Below are positions 8,971-16,526 of a stretch of DNA of 39,589 nt, one piece after another. Each line of letters starts with the position of its first letter. Within the stretch, counting starts at the first letter, position 1. Both the position numbers and the translations under genes were made by a program. The DNA is taken from positions 1 to 39,589 of the forward strand of contig JANQSH010000088.1 of assembly GCA_028284145.1 (NCBI GenBank). Direction: 5' to 3'. The notes under the pieces are model-generated. The model saw only the letters and a program-made list of their open reading frames with translations, was not told the DNA's origin and made no database searches. This DNA is from Planctomycetaceae bacterium. GTDB taxonomy: Bacteria > Planctomycetota > Planctomycetia > Planctomycetales > Planctomycetaceae.

Positions 8971-9642
8971 TCAGGCTGCCCGCGATTGCCACTGGCCCGT
9001 CACATTTGATTCTTCCGGAGTGATGGCAATCGATTCAACTGATCCCGCTACCTGCAGGTAACTGTTGCCGCTTTCCAACTGTCGGGATAGTCCGGTGACC
9101 AGAGCCTTCAAAGTGGATGACAACTGAGCGATCTCTTCATCACTGATGTCCTGCAACAATGCCCGCATACGTCGCCCGTGACATTGCATGATTCTTTGGA
9201 GCATTTCCTGCCCGGCTGTGGTCAACTTCAACAGACGTTTGCGGCGATCGGTCCTGGAACGCATGCGGTATAAGAGTCCGCTGTTGCGCATCCGTTCGAC
9301 AAGCGTGCTGATGCTCGACTCCGACTGGCCCAGCAAATCGGCAAGTTCGGTTTGCGGGCAGCCTTCTTCCCAATCCTGCAGAATGGTCAGAACCGTGAAG
9401 CGGATATCATTCAATCCAAATTCGGCAAAGTGAGGGGCCATCGCCGTACGGAGCAAATGAGCCGTGTGCTGCAGGTTGGCAACAACATCCGAGGCTTCGG
9501 CGTTGGTATGCATGCTGACAATCACCGGCTGAATATTCGCCGGCGTGGGGGGGATCTGTTCTGGCTGAACGGGATCTGCCGGCTGACTGGTCGATTCCGG
9601 CTCGGGGTAATCCTGAGGTGGCCAGGGACGCAATTCCGTCAT
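8971..9642 (-). CDS. MarR-family transcriptional regulator
   Basis: A 223-aa regulator with a proline-rich N-terminal extension (about 45 residues) and a MarR winged-helix domain. The recognition-helix region reads QTELADLLGQSESSISTLVE and the wing RMRSRTDRRKRLLKLT, typical of the family, with dimerisation helices on both sides. MarR proteins usually repress adjacent efflux genes and release DNA on binding a small aromatic ligand. It is the first gene of the minus-strand efflux operon, 165 bp ahead of the TolC-like gene, so it likely controls itself and the pump. The start is set by GGAG six bases upstream; a longer frame starts at 9714. Confidence 0.9.
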   Translation of the reverse strand: MTELRPWPPQDYPEPESTSQPADPVQPEQIPPTPANIQPVIVSMHTNAEASDVVANLQHTAHLLRTAMAPHFAEFGLNDIRFTVLTILQDWEEGCPQTELADLLGQSESSISTLVERMRNSGLLYRMRSRTDRRKRLLKLTTAGQEMLQRIMQCHGRRMRALLQDISDEEIAQLSSTLKALVTGLSRQLESGNSYLQVAGSVESIAITPEESNVTGQWQSRAA

Positions 9643-9860
9643 GGTCGACTCCATTCGACTGCTGGTCAAAGCGGGGGTGGCAATTTCAGCCCGGTAATCG
9701 CAAAGATTGCGCACGAGTGGAAAGCCACTGTCAATTCCTTCGTATTCTTATTCTTCGGCTCGAAATGGTTGGGGTGTGAAGAGATTTCAGGCAAAATTGG
9801 GTTGGGAATTGGAGTTGGATTTCTGCCAGAAACCGGTTAGATGGTTTTTGTGCGGAACCA

Positions 9861-9960
9861 GAGCAGTTTACCTCATTCGTATGACGCTCCTGGCTCGTGG
9901 GGGCTCACTATTGCAGGCCGAAAGACATTCTTCGCAGCCACAGGAAAGCGTAATACGCTT
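9861..9960 (-). repeat. Dispersed intergenic repeat, short form (copy 3)
   Basis: A somewhat diverged short form (GAGCAGTTTACC, GGCTCGTGGG, TTGCAGGCCGAA, GCGTAATACGC). It is the first of five elements of this family packed into 1 kb upstream of marR. Confidence 0.85.
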
Positions 9961-10056
9961 TCTAGCGGCAAACGGATAAGTGTGGCGTCTTTCGATCGGC
10001 TATTATCGTTCCAGATGGGACGTAAGCCGCCACAGACAAAAGTCCGTCGGATTAGT

Positions 10057-10159
10057 GGACCGTCAAGACCAGGAGGAAATTGTGTTTGATGAAGCTGCAA
10101 GGAACGACAACGGAGCGGGTTATGTCAATTCATACCCCAAAACAAAGCCTTGACAAGGC
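10057..10159 (-). repeat. Solitary inner module of the dispersed repeat
   Basis: This stretch matches the inner module of the long-form repeats (GGACCGTCAAGAC, GTTTGATGAAGCTGCA, CAACGGAGCGGGTTATG, CCCCAAAACAAAGCCTTG), but lacks the outer blocks directly on both sides. It shows that the inner module can occur alone. Confidence 0.85.
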
Positions 10160-10214
10160 GTTAGAGCCGATTACCCTTTATGCAACCCTTCACAGGGTCC
10201 CGGCAGGTGGTTAT

Positions 10215-10312
10215 GAGCAGTTTACCTTCTGATGTGACGTTTCTGGCTCGTGGGGGGCTATGTTTGCAGGCCAGATGACGTCCATCGCGGCACGGAAGAG
10301 TGTAATATGTTC
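10215..10312 (-). repeat. Dispersed intergenic repeat, short form (copy 4)
   Basis: Short form with GAGCAGTTTACC, GATGTGACGT, GGCTCGTGGG, GTTTGCAGGCC, ATCGCGGCACGG and a terminal GTGTAATATG variant. Confidence 0.88.
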
Positions 10313-10386
10313 ATGTGGAAGATGTGCCCATACCTATGGTTACGCGCTGCTGTAATTGTTATTGTTACTGATCGTCTGGACCTGCT

Positions 10387-10485
10387 GGACCGTCAAAACG
10401 AAAAGGCAGGTTTGATGAAGTTACAGGGAGCAACAACGGAGCGGGCTATGTCAATCCATACCCCAAAACAAATCCTTGACAAGCC
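10387..10485 (-). repeat. Solitary inner module of the dispersed repeat
   Basis: A second free copy of the inner module in the same orientation (GGACCGTCAAAACGAAAAG, GTTTGATGAAGTTACAGG, GCGGGCTATGTCAAT, AACAAATCCTTGACAAGCC). It is separated from the nearest outer-block copy by about 75 unrelated bases. Confidence 0.85.
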
Positions 10486-10533
10486 ATTACTTTTCATTAT
10501 CTGTACGATTTTCGAGCAGGAAGCCGGAAAACC

Positions 10534-10695
10534 ATGACGAATTACGAATCGCCGTCCAGGGAGAATTCGACGAAACTGAGTCGCGTGTTGAAGCAGTTCG
10601 TTGCGGATGAGCGGGCATCTTCAACCGGTCTGGCGATGGCGGTCGGTTGTGCAGTGATCGGAATCGCGGCACTGACGGGATGTCTGCCCGTATAG
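10534..10695 (+). CDS. Small predicted membrane protein (53 aa)
   Basis: An ATG-to-TAG frame of 53 codons. The first half is polar (starting MTNYESPSRENS), the second half a single hydrophobic helix (GLAMAVGCAVIGIAALTGCL) that ends two residues before the stop. Third codon positions look like those of neighbouring genes, and GGAA lies just upstream of the ATG. No family is recognised. It is isolated among repeats, on the strand opposite to its neighbours. It could be a genuine small membrane protein or a chance frame. Confidence 0.4.
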   Translation: MTNYESPSRENSTKLSRVLKQFVADERASSTGLAMAVGCAVIGIAALTGCLPV

Positions 10696-10700
10696 ATTAC

Positions 10701-10751
10701 CCACAGGCAAGCCTGTGGTACTCTGTCACGACCACACTCTGTCACGACCAC
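10701..10751. repeat. Perfect small palindrome followed by 16-bp tandem duplication
   Basis: CCACAGGC-AA-GCCTGTGG (10701-10718) is a perfect 8-bp hairpin just downstream of the small ORF, possibly a terminator. It is followed directly by two identical 16-base units, ACTCTGTCACGACCAC (10720-10735 and 10736-10751). Confidence 0.8.
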
Positions 10752-10754
10752 ATA

Positions 10755-10851
10755 AAGCATTCACCTTTTCGTGTGACGGTCCTCGCTCGTGGGAGCCTGC
10801 GTTTGCAGGCCAGGAGACGCTCATCGCGCCACAAAAGAGCGTAATACACTT
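10755..10851 (-). repeat. Dispersed intergenic repeat, short form (copy 5)
   Basis: Short form (CACCTTTTCGTGTGACG, GCTCGTGGGAGCC, GTTTGCAGGCCAGGAG, GAGCGTAATAC) ending about 30 bases from the stop of the M42 peptidase gene. Confidence 0.88.
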
Positions 10852-10880
10852 CGGGGTGTTTTCCGACTTTGCTGTCAGGT

Positions 10881-11963
10881 CTACAGACGCATCAGTTGTT
10901 CACGGTTGAGCAATGCTGCAGTTGTCTTGCATGTCAAATCGATCATCGCTTCCATGTCTCGCAGGTCAAATAACTCGACTGCGGAATGGGCGTACTTTCG
11001 TGCCAGCCCCAGTGTGACCGCGGCGACTTTTCCGCTGGCTTGTTGCGCGGCTGTGGCATCAGTGACGCCAGCCGTATCGACGATGACTTTGTGAGGAATG
11101 TTGTTCCTCTCAGCGACATCGCGGATCAGTTTTCGCAATGGTCCATGTGATGAATATCCTTTCGACTCGCGTACCTTCAGCAACACACCATCACCGACCT
11201 TCCAGGGAAGTTTATCATCGCGAACATCGGGCGTCCCGCCAGCCGGGACGGTATCCAACGCGATGACCACATCAGGGTCAATATGTTTTGCCGCGACGGC
11301 CGCGCCACGCAAGCCGATCTCTTCTTCCACGACAATTGCGTAAACACGATGAGCGGGCAATTCCATCGACTGCATTCGCTCGGCAGCGACCAGTGTACTC
11401 AAAACGCCGATTCGATTATCGACACACTTGCCGAAAAAGCGGTGAGGATGATTCGTCTGCGTGAGCGGTCCAAAAAAGACGATCGGTGCCCCCGGTTCGA
11501 CGCCCCACGAAGCGGCTTCCTCAGCGGATGTCGCGCCGATGTCAACGTACAGATCGTGAATCGGCGGCACGCGATGTGATTCCTCAACCGTGAGGACATG
11601 CGCAGCTTTCGCGCCGATCGCACCTGGGATAAATCCCTTCTCCGTCAGTACGGTTACCTTTTGCCCCGGCAGGACCGTGCTGGTTGGTCCACCCAATTTG
11701 GCGATCCGCAATTCTCCACCGGGCAAAATGGTCGTGGTGAGAAATCCAATTTCATCCGCATGTCCGGTAATCATCACGACCAGGCCATCGGGATCTGTCC
11801 CCGACTGAAAACCGTAAACATTGCCACGCACATCGACTTCCACCCGTTCACATGTCTTGTGCAGTTCGTCCTGGGCTGCCTTCAGGACGGGCTCTTCAAA
11901 TCCGGTCGGCGCATTCAGGGCGGTATAGGTGGCGAGTCGTTCAGCAAGCGAGTTGGCGGGCAT
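10881..11963 (-). CDS. M42-family metallo-aminopeptidase
   Basis: A 360-aa cytoplasmic peptidase of family M42 (TET-type aminopeptidases, related to FrvX/YsdC), which trims N-terminal residues from peptides using two metal ions and usually forms large tetrahedral assemblies. The expected ligands are present: H68 in GHADEIGF, D182 in KCVDNRIG, the EE pair at 213-214 in VVEEEIGLRG, D237 in ALDTVP and H326 in KYAHSAVE. Length is normal. It stands alone, between a short-form repeat at the 3' end and a solitary inner repeat module 18 bases upstream of its ATG, so its promoter may lie within or beyond that module. The substrate specificity cannot be read from sequence. Confidence 0.92.
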   Translation of the reverse strand: MPANSLAERLATYTALNAPTGFEEPVLKAAQDELHKTCERVEVDVRGNVYGFQSGTDPDGLVVMITGHADEIGFLTTTILPGGELRIAKLGGPTSTVLPGQKVTVLTEKGFIPGAIGAKAAHVLTVEESHRVPPIHDLYVDIGATSAEEAASWGVEPGAPIVFFGPLTQTNHPHRFFGKCVDNRIGVLSTLVAAERMQSMELPAHRVYAIVVEEEIGLRGAAVAAKHIDPDVVIALDTVPAGGTPDVRDDKLPWKVGDGVLLKVRESKGYSSHGPLRKLIRDVAERNNIPHKVIVDTAGVTDATAAQQASGKVAAVTLGLARKYAHSAVELFDLRDMEAMIDLTCKTTAALLNREQLMRL

Positions 11964-11980
11964 GATAACGGCTTTCTGGT

Positions 11981-12080
11981 GCCTTGTTAAGGATTCGTTT
12001 TGGGGTACGGATTGACATAACCCGTTTCTTTGTCGCTTCTTGCAGATTTATCAACCCCAGCTTTCAGTTTTGACGGTCCA
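11981..12080 (+). repeat. Solitary inner module of the dispersed repeat
   Basis: A third free inner module, in plus orientation (GCCTTGTTAAGGATTCG, TTTTGGGGTACGGATTGACA, ATTTATCAACCCCAGC, TTGACGGTCCA). It fills the gap between the M42 gene start and the end of aspS, with no outer blocks next to it. Confidence 0.85.
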
Positions 12081-12161
12081 TTGGTTGGTAAAGACTGACC
12101 ACTCAACCGCTGCGATACCACGACGCGTCGCGATCGCGGCTGAAAAACGGCAAGTTGTGTG

Positions 12162-13961
12162 TCAGCGACCACCCGGTCTATCAAGTTTGATATGCAGATC
12201 GTTGAGCTGGCGTTCGTCGACTTCGGATGGAGCCCCCATCATCAGGTCGGCGGCGCGTTGTGTCTTGGGGAAGGCGATCACGTCGCGAATGTTGTCATCG
12301 CCAGCCAGGATCATCACCCACCGATCCAACCCCAACGCGACACCACCATGCGGGGGCGCGCCGTATTGCAGGGCGTTCAACAAAAATCCAAACCGGCGTT
12401 CGGTTTCATCCCGCTCCATTCCCATCAGGTCGAAGACCTTTTGCTGGACAGTGTTGTCGTGAATACGAACGCTACCGCTGGCGGCTTCATATCCGTTGCA
12501 AACGAGATCGTATGACTGTGCCCGCACTTTGGCCGGATCGGAGTCAAGTAGAGGAACATCTTCTTTCACCAGGTTGCAGAATGGGTGATGTTCGGCATCC
12601 CAGCGCTGTTCGTCTTCGTTCCAGGTCACCAGCGGGAAATCGATCACCCAGCAGATATTCAGGTCGTCAGAGTGATACAATTCCAATTCTTTGCCGAGCC
12701 GATTGCGAAGCGCTGCCAAAGCTGCTGATGTCACGGATTCCTTGTCCGCAACAAAAAAGAGCAGGTCGCCATCTTCGGCATCGAATTTATTGATGATGGC
12801 CTGCTGATGTTCGGCTGAGAAGAACTTGGCGATGGGAGAATCGAGCGAACCTTCCTTGATCCGGAAAAAGGCGAGACCTCTTGCACCATATTCGCCGACG
12901 AATGCGGTTAACTCATCGATCATTTTCCGACTGTATTTCTCCGCCGCGCCCCTGGCATTCAGGCCGCGCACCCGGCCACTGTTTTCAATCGTGCCGGAGA
13001 AAACCCCAAAGTCGCATGCTGCCGCAATCTCACTCACATCCTGCAATTCCATGCCGAAACGGAGGTCCGGTTTGTCGGTGCCAAACCGCTCCATGACATC
13101 GTGATACGAATATCGTGGCAGCGGCAGCGAAATCTCTTCCTCTCGCAATTCCTTGACAACTCTGGCGACCCAGCCATCAATTGTTTCGAGCATGTCATCC
13201 CGTTCGATGAACGACATCTCGACATCGATCTGTGTGAACTCCGGTTGACGATCGGCCCGCAGGTCTTCATCCCGAAAACAACGGGCAATCTGAAAGTAGC
13301 GGTCGTAACCGGCGACCATCAGTAACTGCTTGTAGATCTGTGGGGATTGTGGCAGTGCATAAAACGCCGATTCATGCACGCGGCTCGGGACGAGGTAATC
13401 GCGCGCGCCTTCCGGCGTACTTTTTCCGAGAATGGGGGTTTCGATTTCGAGAAAGCCATTCTCATCGAAATAGTCGCGAGTTACCTTGCAGAGTTTATGA
13501 CGCAGGATCATCGCCTGTTGCAGTTCGGTTCGACGCAGGTCGATGTAGCGGTAACGCAGCCGTAACTCTTCGTTTGGCAGTTCTTTCGCACCAGGTTCAA
13601 ACGGAGGCGTTTTGCTGCGGTTGAGAATTTCCATCGCCTCGCCACGGACATCAATCTCGCCAGTGGGACGTTCGGGGTTGATGTCCTTTTCGTCCCGCAT
13701 CTCGACGGTACCGGTCACCTGAATGACATCCTCATTGCGGAGTGATCGAGCGGAAGAATGCAACTCTTCACCGGCACTGGGTCGGAAAACAACCTGAGTG
13801 ATGCCATATCGATCGCGCAGATCGATAAAAACCAGACCGCCGAAATCACGATAGGTATCGACCCAGCCACACAGCGTCACATTTTGATCGACATCATCCT
13901 GGCGAAGTTCGCCACACGTTCTTGTTCGCAACACCGATGGTGCCTTTCTGCTATCCAACAT
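12162..13961 (-). CDS. aspS: Aspartate--tRNA ligase
   Basis: A 599-aa class II aminoacyl-tRNA synthetase that charges tRNA-Asp. The N-terminal OB-fold anticodon-binding domain ([20 protein letters not shown], near 32-51) is followed by the catalytic domain with motif 2 [18 protein letters not shown] (229-246) and motif 3 GLDRWVMIL (544-552). A bacterial-type GAD insertion sits between them, as expected for an enzyme of about 600 residues. Whether it is strict for tRNA-Asp or also charges tRNA-Asn cannot be decided here. It is a single gene, not in an obvious operon; the start at 13961 has no strong ribosome-binding site. Confidence 0.97.
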   Translation of the reverse strand: MLDSRKAPSVLRTRTCGELRQDDVDQNVTLCGWVDTYRDFGGLVFIDLRDRYGITQVVFRPSAGEELHSSARSLRNEDVIQVTGTVEMRDEKDINPERPTGEIDVRGEAMEILNRSKTPPFEPGAKELPNEELRLRYRYIDLRRTELQQAMILRHKLCKVTRDYFDENGFLEIETPILGKSTPEGARDYLVPSRVHESAFYALPQSPQIYKQLLMVAGYDRYFQIARCFRDEDLRADRQPEFTQIDVEMSFIERDDMLETIDGWVARVVKELREEEISLPLPRYSYHDVMERFGTDKPDLRFGMELQDVSEIAAACDFGVFSGTIENSGRVRGLNARGAAEKYSRKMIDELTAFVGEYGARGLAFFRIKEGSLDSPIAKFFSAEHQQAIINKFDAEDGDLLFFVADKESVTSAALAALRNRLGKELELYHSDDLNICWVIDFPLVTWNEDEQRWDAEHHPFCNLVKEDVPLLDSDPAKVRAQSYDLVCNGYEAASGSVRIHDNTVQQKVFDLMGMERDETERRFGFLLNALQYGAPPHGGVALGLDRWVMILAGDDNIRDVIAFPKTQRAADLMMGAPSEVDERQLNDLHIKLDRPGGR

Positions 13962-14056
13962 TTCCGGAGCCTGTCACAAGTGGTATCGACCATTTGAAGG
14001 GACACACATCGAGGCCGTTCGATGTTATCACCAGGCCGTTCAGCAACCGGAATCCA

Positions 14057-14158
14057 GAGCGCGTTACGCTCTTCTGTACCGCGATGGGCGTCGTTTGACC
14101 TGCAAACACAGGCCCCTCCCACGAGCCAGAGATGTCACACCAAAGAGTAAGCTGCTCC
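14057..14158 (+). repeat. Dispersed intergenic repeat, short form (copy 6)
   Basis: Short form (GAGCGCGTTACGCTC, CCGCGATGGGCGTCG, CCTGCAAACACAGG, CCACGAGCCAGAGATG, AAGCTGCTCC) in the 319-bp gap between the aspS start and the end of the DUF72 gene. The rest of that gap shows nothing else recognisable. Confidence 0.9.
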
Positions 14159-14280
14159 AGATCCCGTTTCGTGAAAAGAAACAGAGCGAGGACGCCTCCC
14201 CGGAATCTCTGCCGCAAAAGACCACCATTATAGGTGGCCGTTGGCGCGTCGCAATAACAGCAGGGCCGTTCTTGCAAGCT

Positions 14281-15180
14281 TCAGAACAAATGAAGTTGGG
14301 ATTCGTGCGGTGGTACGGGGTAAATTTCGACCGGGGAGGAGGGTAAATCGGGAATGGAACTCAAATGTTCCTGCAGATGCCGGTGAAATCGCTTCGCCAG
14401 TTTTGGGGCAAAGAATTCGTTGGGAGCGTGAATAAAGACGTATGGTTTTTTTCCCTGCTCAATCCAACCAGCAACCGTTTTCGCCCATTGCTTCCACCAG
14501 GGCCACACCAGTTCTGCATCGTCACGACCGACCAGTCGGATAAACGGCGATTGACCAGTGACCGTCTCACGATGCGGCACCAAAGGCTTGCGATCCTGAG
14601 CCGCGGCCTCCGCGGATGTCGAGGGAGGGGCAGAAAAGAGCGGTCGGGAATCAAACAACACGCGATCAATCAAATACTCTTGCAAAAAAGTGTTGAATGC
14701 TTTTTCGTGTTCTCCCTGGTCGAAAAAATCGGCGTGACGTACTTCAACCGCATACGAAAAGTGGCAGGGGAGTGTATCAAGATACTCTTCCAGCGCTGGC
14801 AAGTCACGAGACGAGAAGTCGGGTGGGAGTTGCAAAAATGCCGGTCCCGCCCGCCCCGCCTCTTCCAGAATCTCCAGTCGTCGCAGAAACTCCCGTGTTG
14901 GCTGTTCGACCGATCGCAGACGTCGCTGATGGGAAATCTCGCGTGGGAATTTCAACGCGAATTGAAATCCCTCCTCAGTTGTTTCTGCCCAGCGACGGAT
15001 GGTTGACAACGTCGGCAACCCATGAAACGTGCTGTTCCCTTCGACAGTATTGAAGACCGACGAGTATTGCGGCAAGAAGTTTTCCCGCCCGGCATGTTCG
15101 GTATAGAAGTGACCCTGCCAATTCTCGCAGGCCCAGACTGGACAACCCAGAAAGTAAGGCCGAGTGTTTCCTGATGTCAT
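14281..15180 (-). CDS. DUF72 (YecE-like) protein
   Basis: A 299-aa protein of the DUF72/YecE family, which has a TIM-barrel fold. Family hallmarks visible are the N-terminal LGCPVWACENWQGHFY, the EGNSTFHGLP motif, FALKFPREISH, LQLPPDF and the C-terminal KPYVFIHAPNEF motif. The biochemical role is not established; no reaction is claimed. Its ATG overlaps the stop of the DUF1552 gene by 4 bp, making it the third gene of an operon with the cytochrome-like and DUF1552 genes, an association I cannot explain functionally. Length is slightly above usual because of a variable insert near residues 180-205. Confidence 0.9.
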   Translation of the reverse strand: MTSGNTRPYFLGCPVWACENWQGHFYTEHAGRENFLPQYSSVFNTVEGNSTFHGLPTLSTIRRWAETTEEGFQFALKFPREISHQRRLRSVEQPTREFLRRLEILEEAGRAGPAFLQLPPDFSSRDLPALEEYLDTLPCHFSYAVEVRHADFFDQGEHEKAFNTFLQEYLIDRVLFDSRPLFSAPPSTSAEAAAQDRKPLVPHRETVTGQSPFIRLVGRDDAELVWPWWKQWAKTVAGWIEQGKKPYVFIHAPNEFFAPKLAKRFHRHLQEHLSSIPDLPSSPVEIYPVPPHESQLHLF

Positions 15181-16526
15181 CCGTCGAGTTGTCCCAATTG
15201 GCCAGTGCTGTCGCCGAATTCCTTCACGTCCGCACCGGCGCGATTCATCATGGCCAGGAAAAGATTGTTCAGCGGCGTTTCATCTTTATAGACGACATGT
15301 CGTCCGGTTTGGATTGTTCCTCCACCTCCGCCCGCCAGGACGATGGGCAAATCATGATGTTGATGTCGATCGCCATCACTGATTCCACTGCCGTAGACAA
15401 TCATCGAATTGTCGAGCAATGTTCCTTCTTTTTCTTTAATGGCGTTCAGTTTATCAAGGAAGTAAGCAAACTGCTCGATAAGGTACTGGTCGATTCGCTG
15501 AATTTCCTGCATTTTCTTTTTATCGCGTCGATGATGCGACAACTGATGCCAGCCGGACTTCACGCCGACCTCATGATAACTCCGATTACTGCCGGCGTTG
15601 CCCACCATGAATGTCGCGATACGTGTTGTGTCAGTTTGAAACGCGACCGCCATCAGATCATACATTAGCCGAACATGCTCTTCGTATTCACGCGGAATAC
15701 CCGCGGGTCTTGCCATCTCCGGCTGGGGAATTTCATCTTCTTTTGCGGATTTGGTAATCCGCTGTTCCAACTCGCGCACACTGGTGAAGTATTCGTCGAT
15801 CTTACGACGATCGGTTTGTCCCAGTTTATTGCGAAGACGGGCGGCATCTTCAGAAACGAGATCAAGAATGCTGCGGCGGTACAATTCTCTCTTCTTTTTG
15901 ACGATATCTGATTCATTCGCCAGATCGCTGCCAAAGAGACGTTCAAAAACCAGGCGAGGATTGATTTCTTTTGCGTTTGGTGTGGTCGCGGAACTCCACG
16001 AGATATTCGAGGAGTAGGCACAACTATAACCAGAATCGCATCCCCCGGCATTGCGACCACGATCGACCCCCAATTCCAGCGATCGCAATCGGGTTTGCTT
16101 GCCGATTTGTCTGGCGGCAACCTGATCGGCCGAGATGCCCAGATGAATGTCGGCCCCGGAAGTTTTTCTCGCTTGAGCGCCGGTGAGATAGACAGCTGCG
16201 CAACGGGCATGGTCGCCGGCGCCATCACCATTGGAACGCCCATGATGCTGAGTCAATCCGCCGAGGATGTTGATGCTGTCCCGATGTCGCTCGAGCGGCT
16301 TCAGCGTCTTTGAAAATGAAAATTTTCTATCCTTGCCGATCGGTTTCCAATCGGGCATGATCGCTCCATTCGGGAAGAACACAAACGCCATTCGCCGCGG
16401 TGCATTCCCCGTTTCCGTCTCTTTGGCGTAACCTGTTGTGTGCATGGCATCCAACAGCGGGAGCGCCATCGCAGTACCCAGACCATGCAGAAACGTACGA
16501 CGTGGTATGACAACTTTGCGGCTCAT
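15177..16526 (-). CDS. DUF1552 Tat-exported protein
   Basis: A 449-aa DUF1552 protein. A twin-arginine export signal is visible at the N-terminus (RRTFLHG at residues 9-15, then hydrophobic TAMALPLLDAM), so it is folded in the cytoplasm and exported. The body shows family motifs such as the early FFPNGAIMPDW, the HDLPIVLAGGGGGTI stretch and a closing segment on gene neighbours. DUF1552 proteins nearly always sit next to DUF1592-type cytochrome-like proteins in planctomycetes, and that is the case here: the ATG overlaps the upstream stop by 4 bp. The fold resembles the sulfatase/DUF1501 group, but no reaction is known. Confidence 0.92.
   Translation of the reverse strand: MSRKVVIPRRTFLHGLGTAMALPLLDAMHTTGYAKETETGNAPRRMAFVFFPNGAIMPDWKPIGKDRKFSFSKTLKPLERHRDSINILGGLTQHHGRSNGDGAGDHARCAAVYLTGAQARKTSGADIHLGISADQVAARQIGKQTRLRSLELGVDRGRNAGGCDSGYSCAYSSNISWSSATTPNAKEINPRLVFERLFGSDLANESDIVKKKRELYRRSILDLVSEDAARLRNKLGQTDRRKIDEYFTSVRELEQRITKSAKEDEIPQPEMARPAGIPREYEEHVRLMYDLMAVAFQTDTTRIATFMVGNAGSNRSYHEVGVKSGWHQLSHHRRDKKKMQEIQRIDQYLIEQFAYFLDKLNAIKEKEGTLLDNSMIVYGSGISDGDRHQHHDLPIVLAGGGGGTIQTGRHVVYKDETPLNNLFLAMMNRAGADVKEFGDSTGQLGQLDG

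Noticed and set aside
9861-10851. CRISPR array
   Set aside because: The repeats are ~100 bp long, diverged and unevenly spaced, and there are no cas genes; they belong to the dispersed family.
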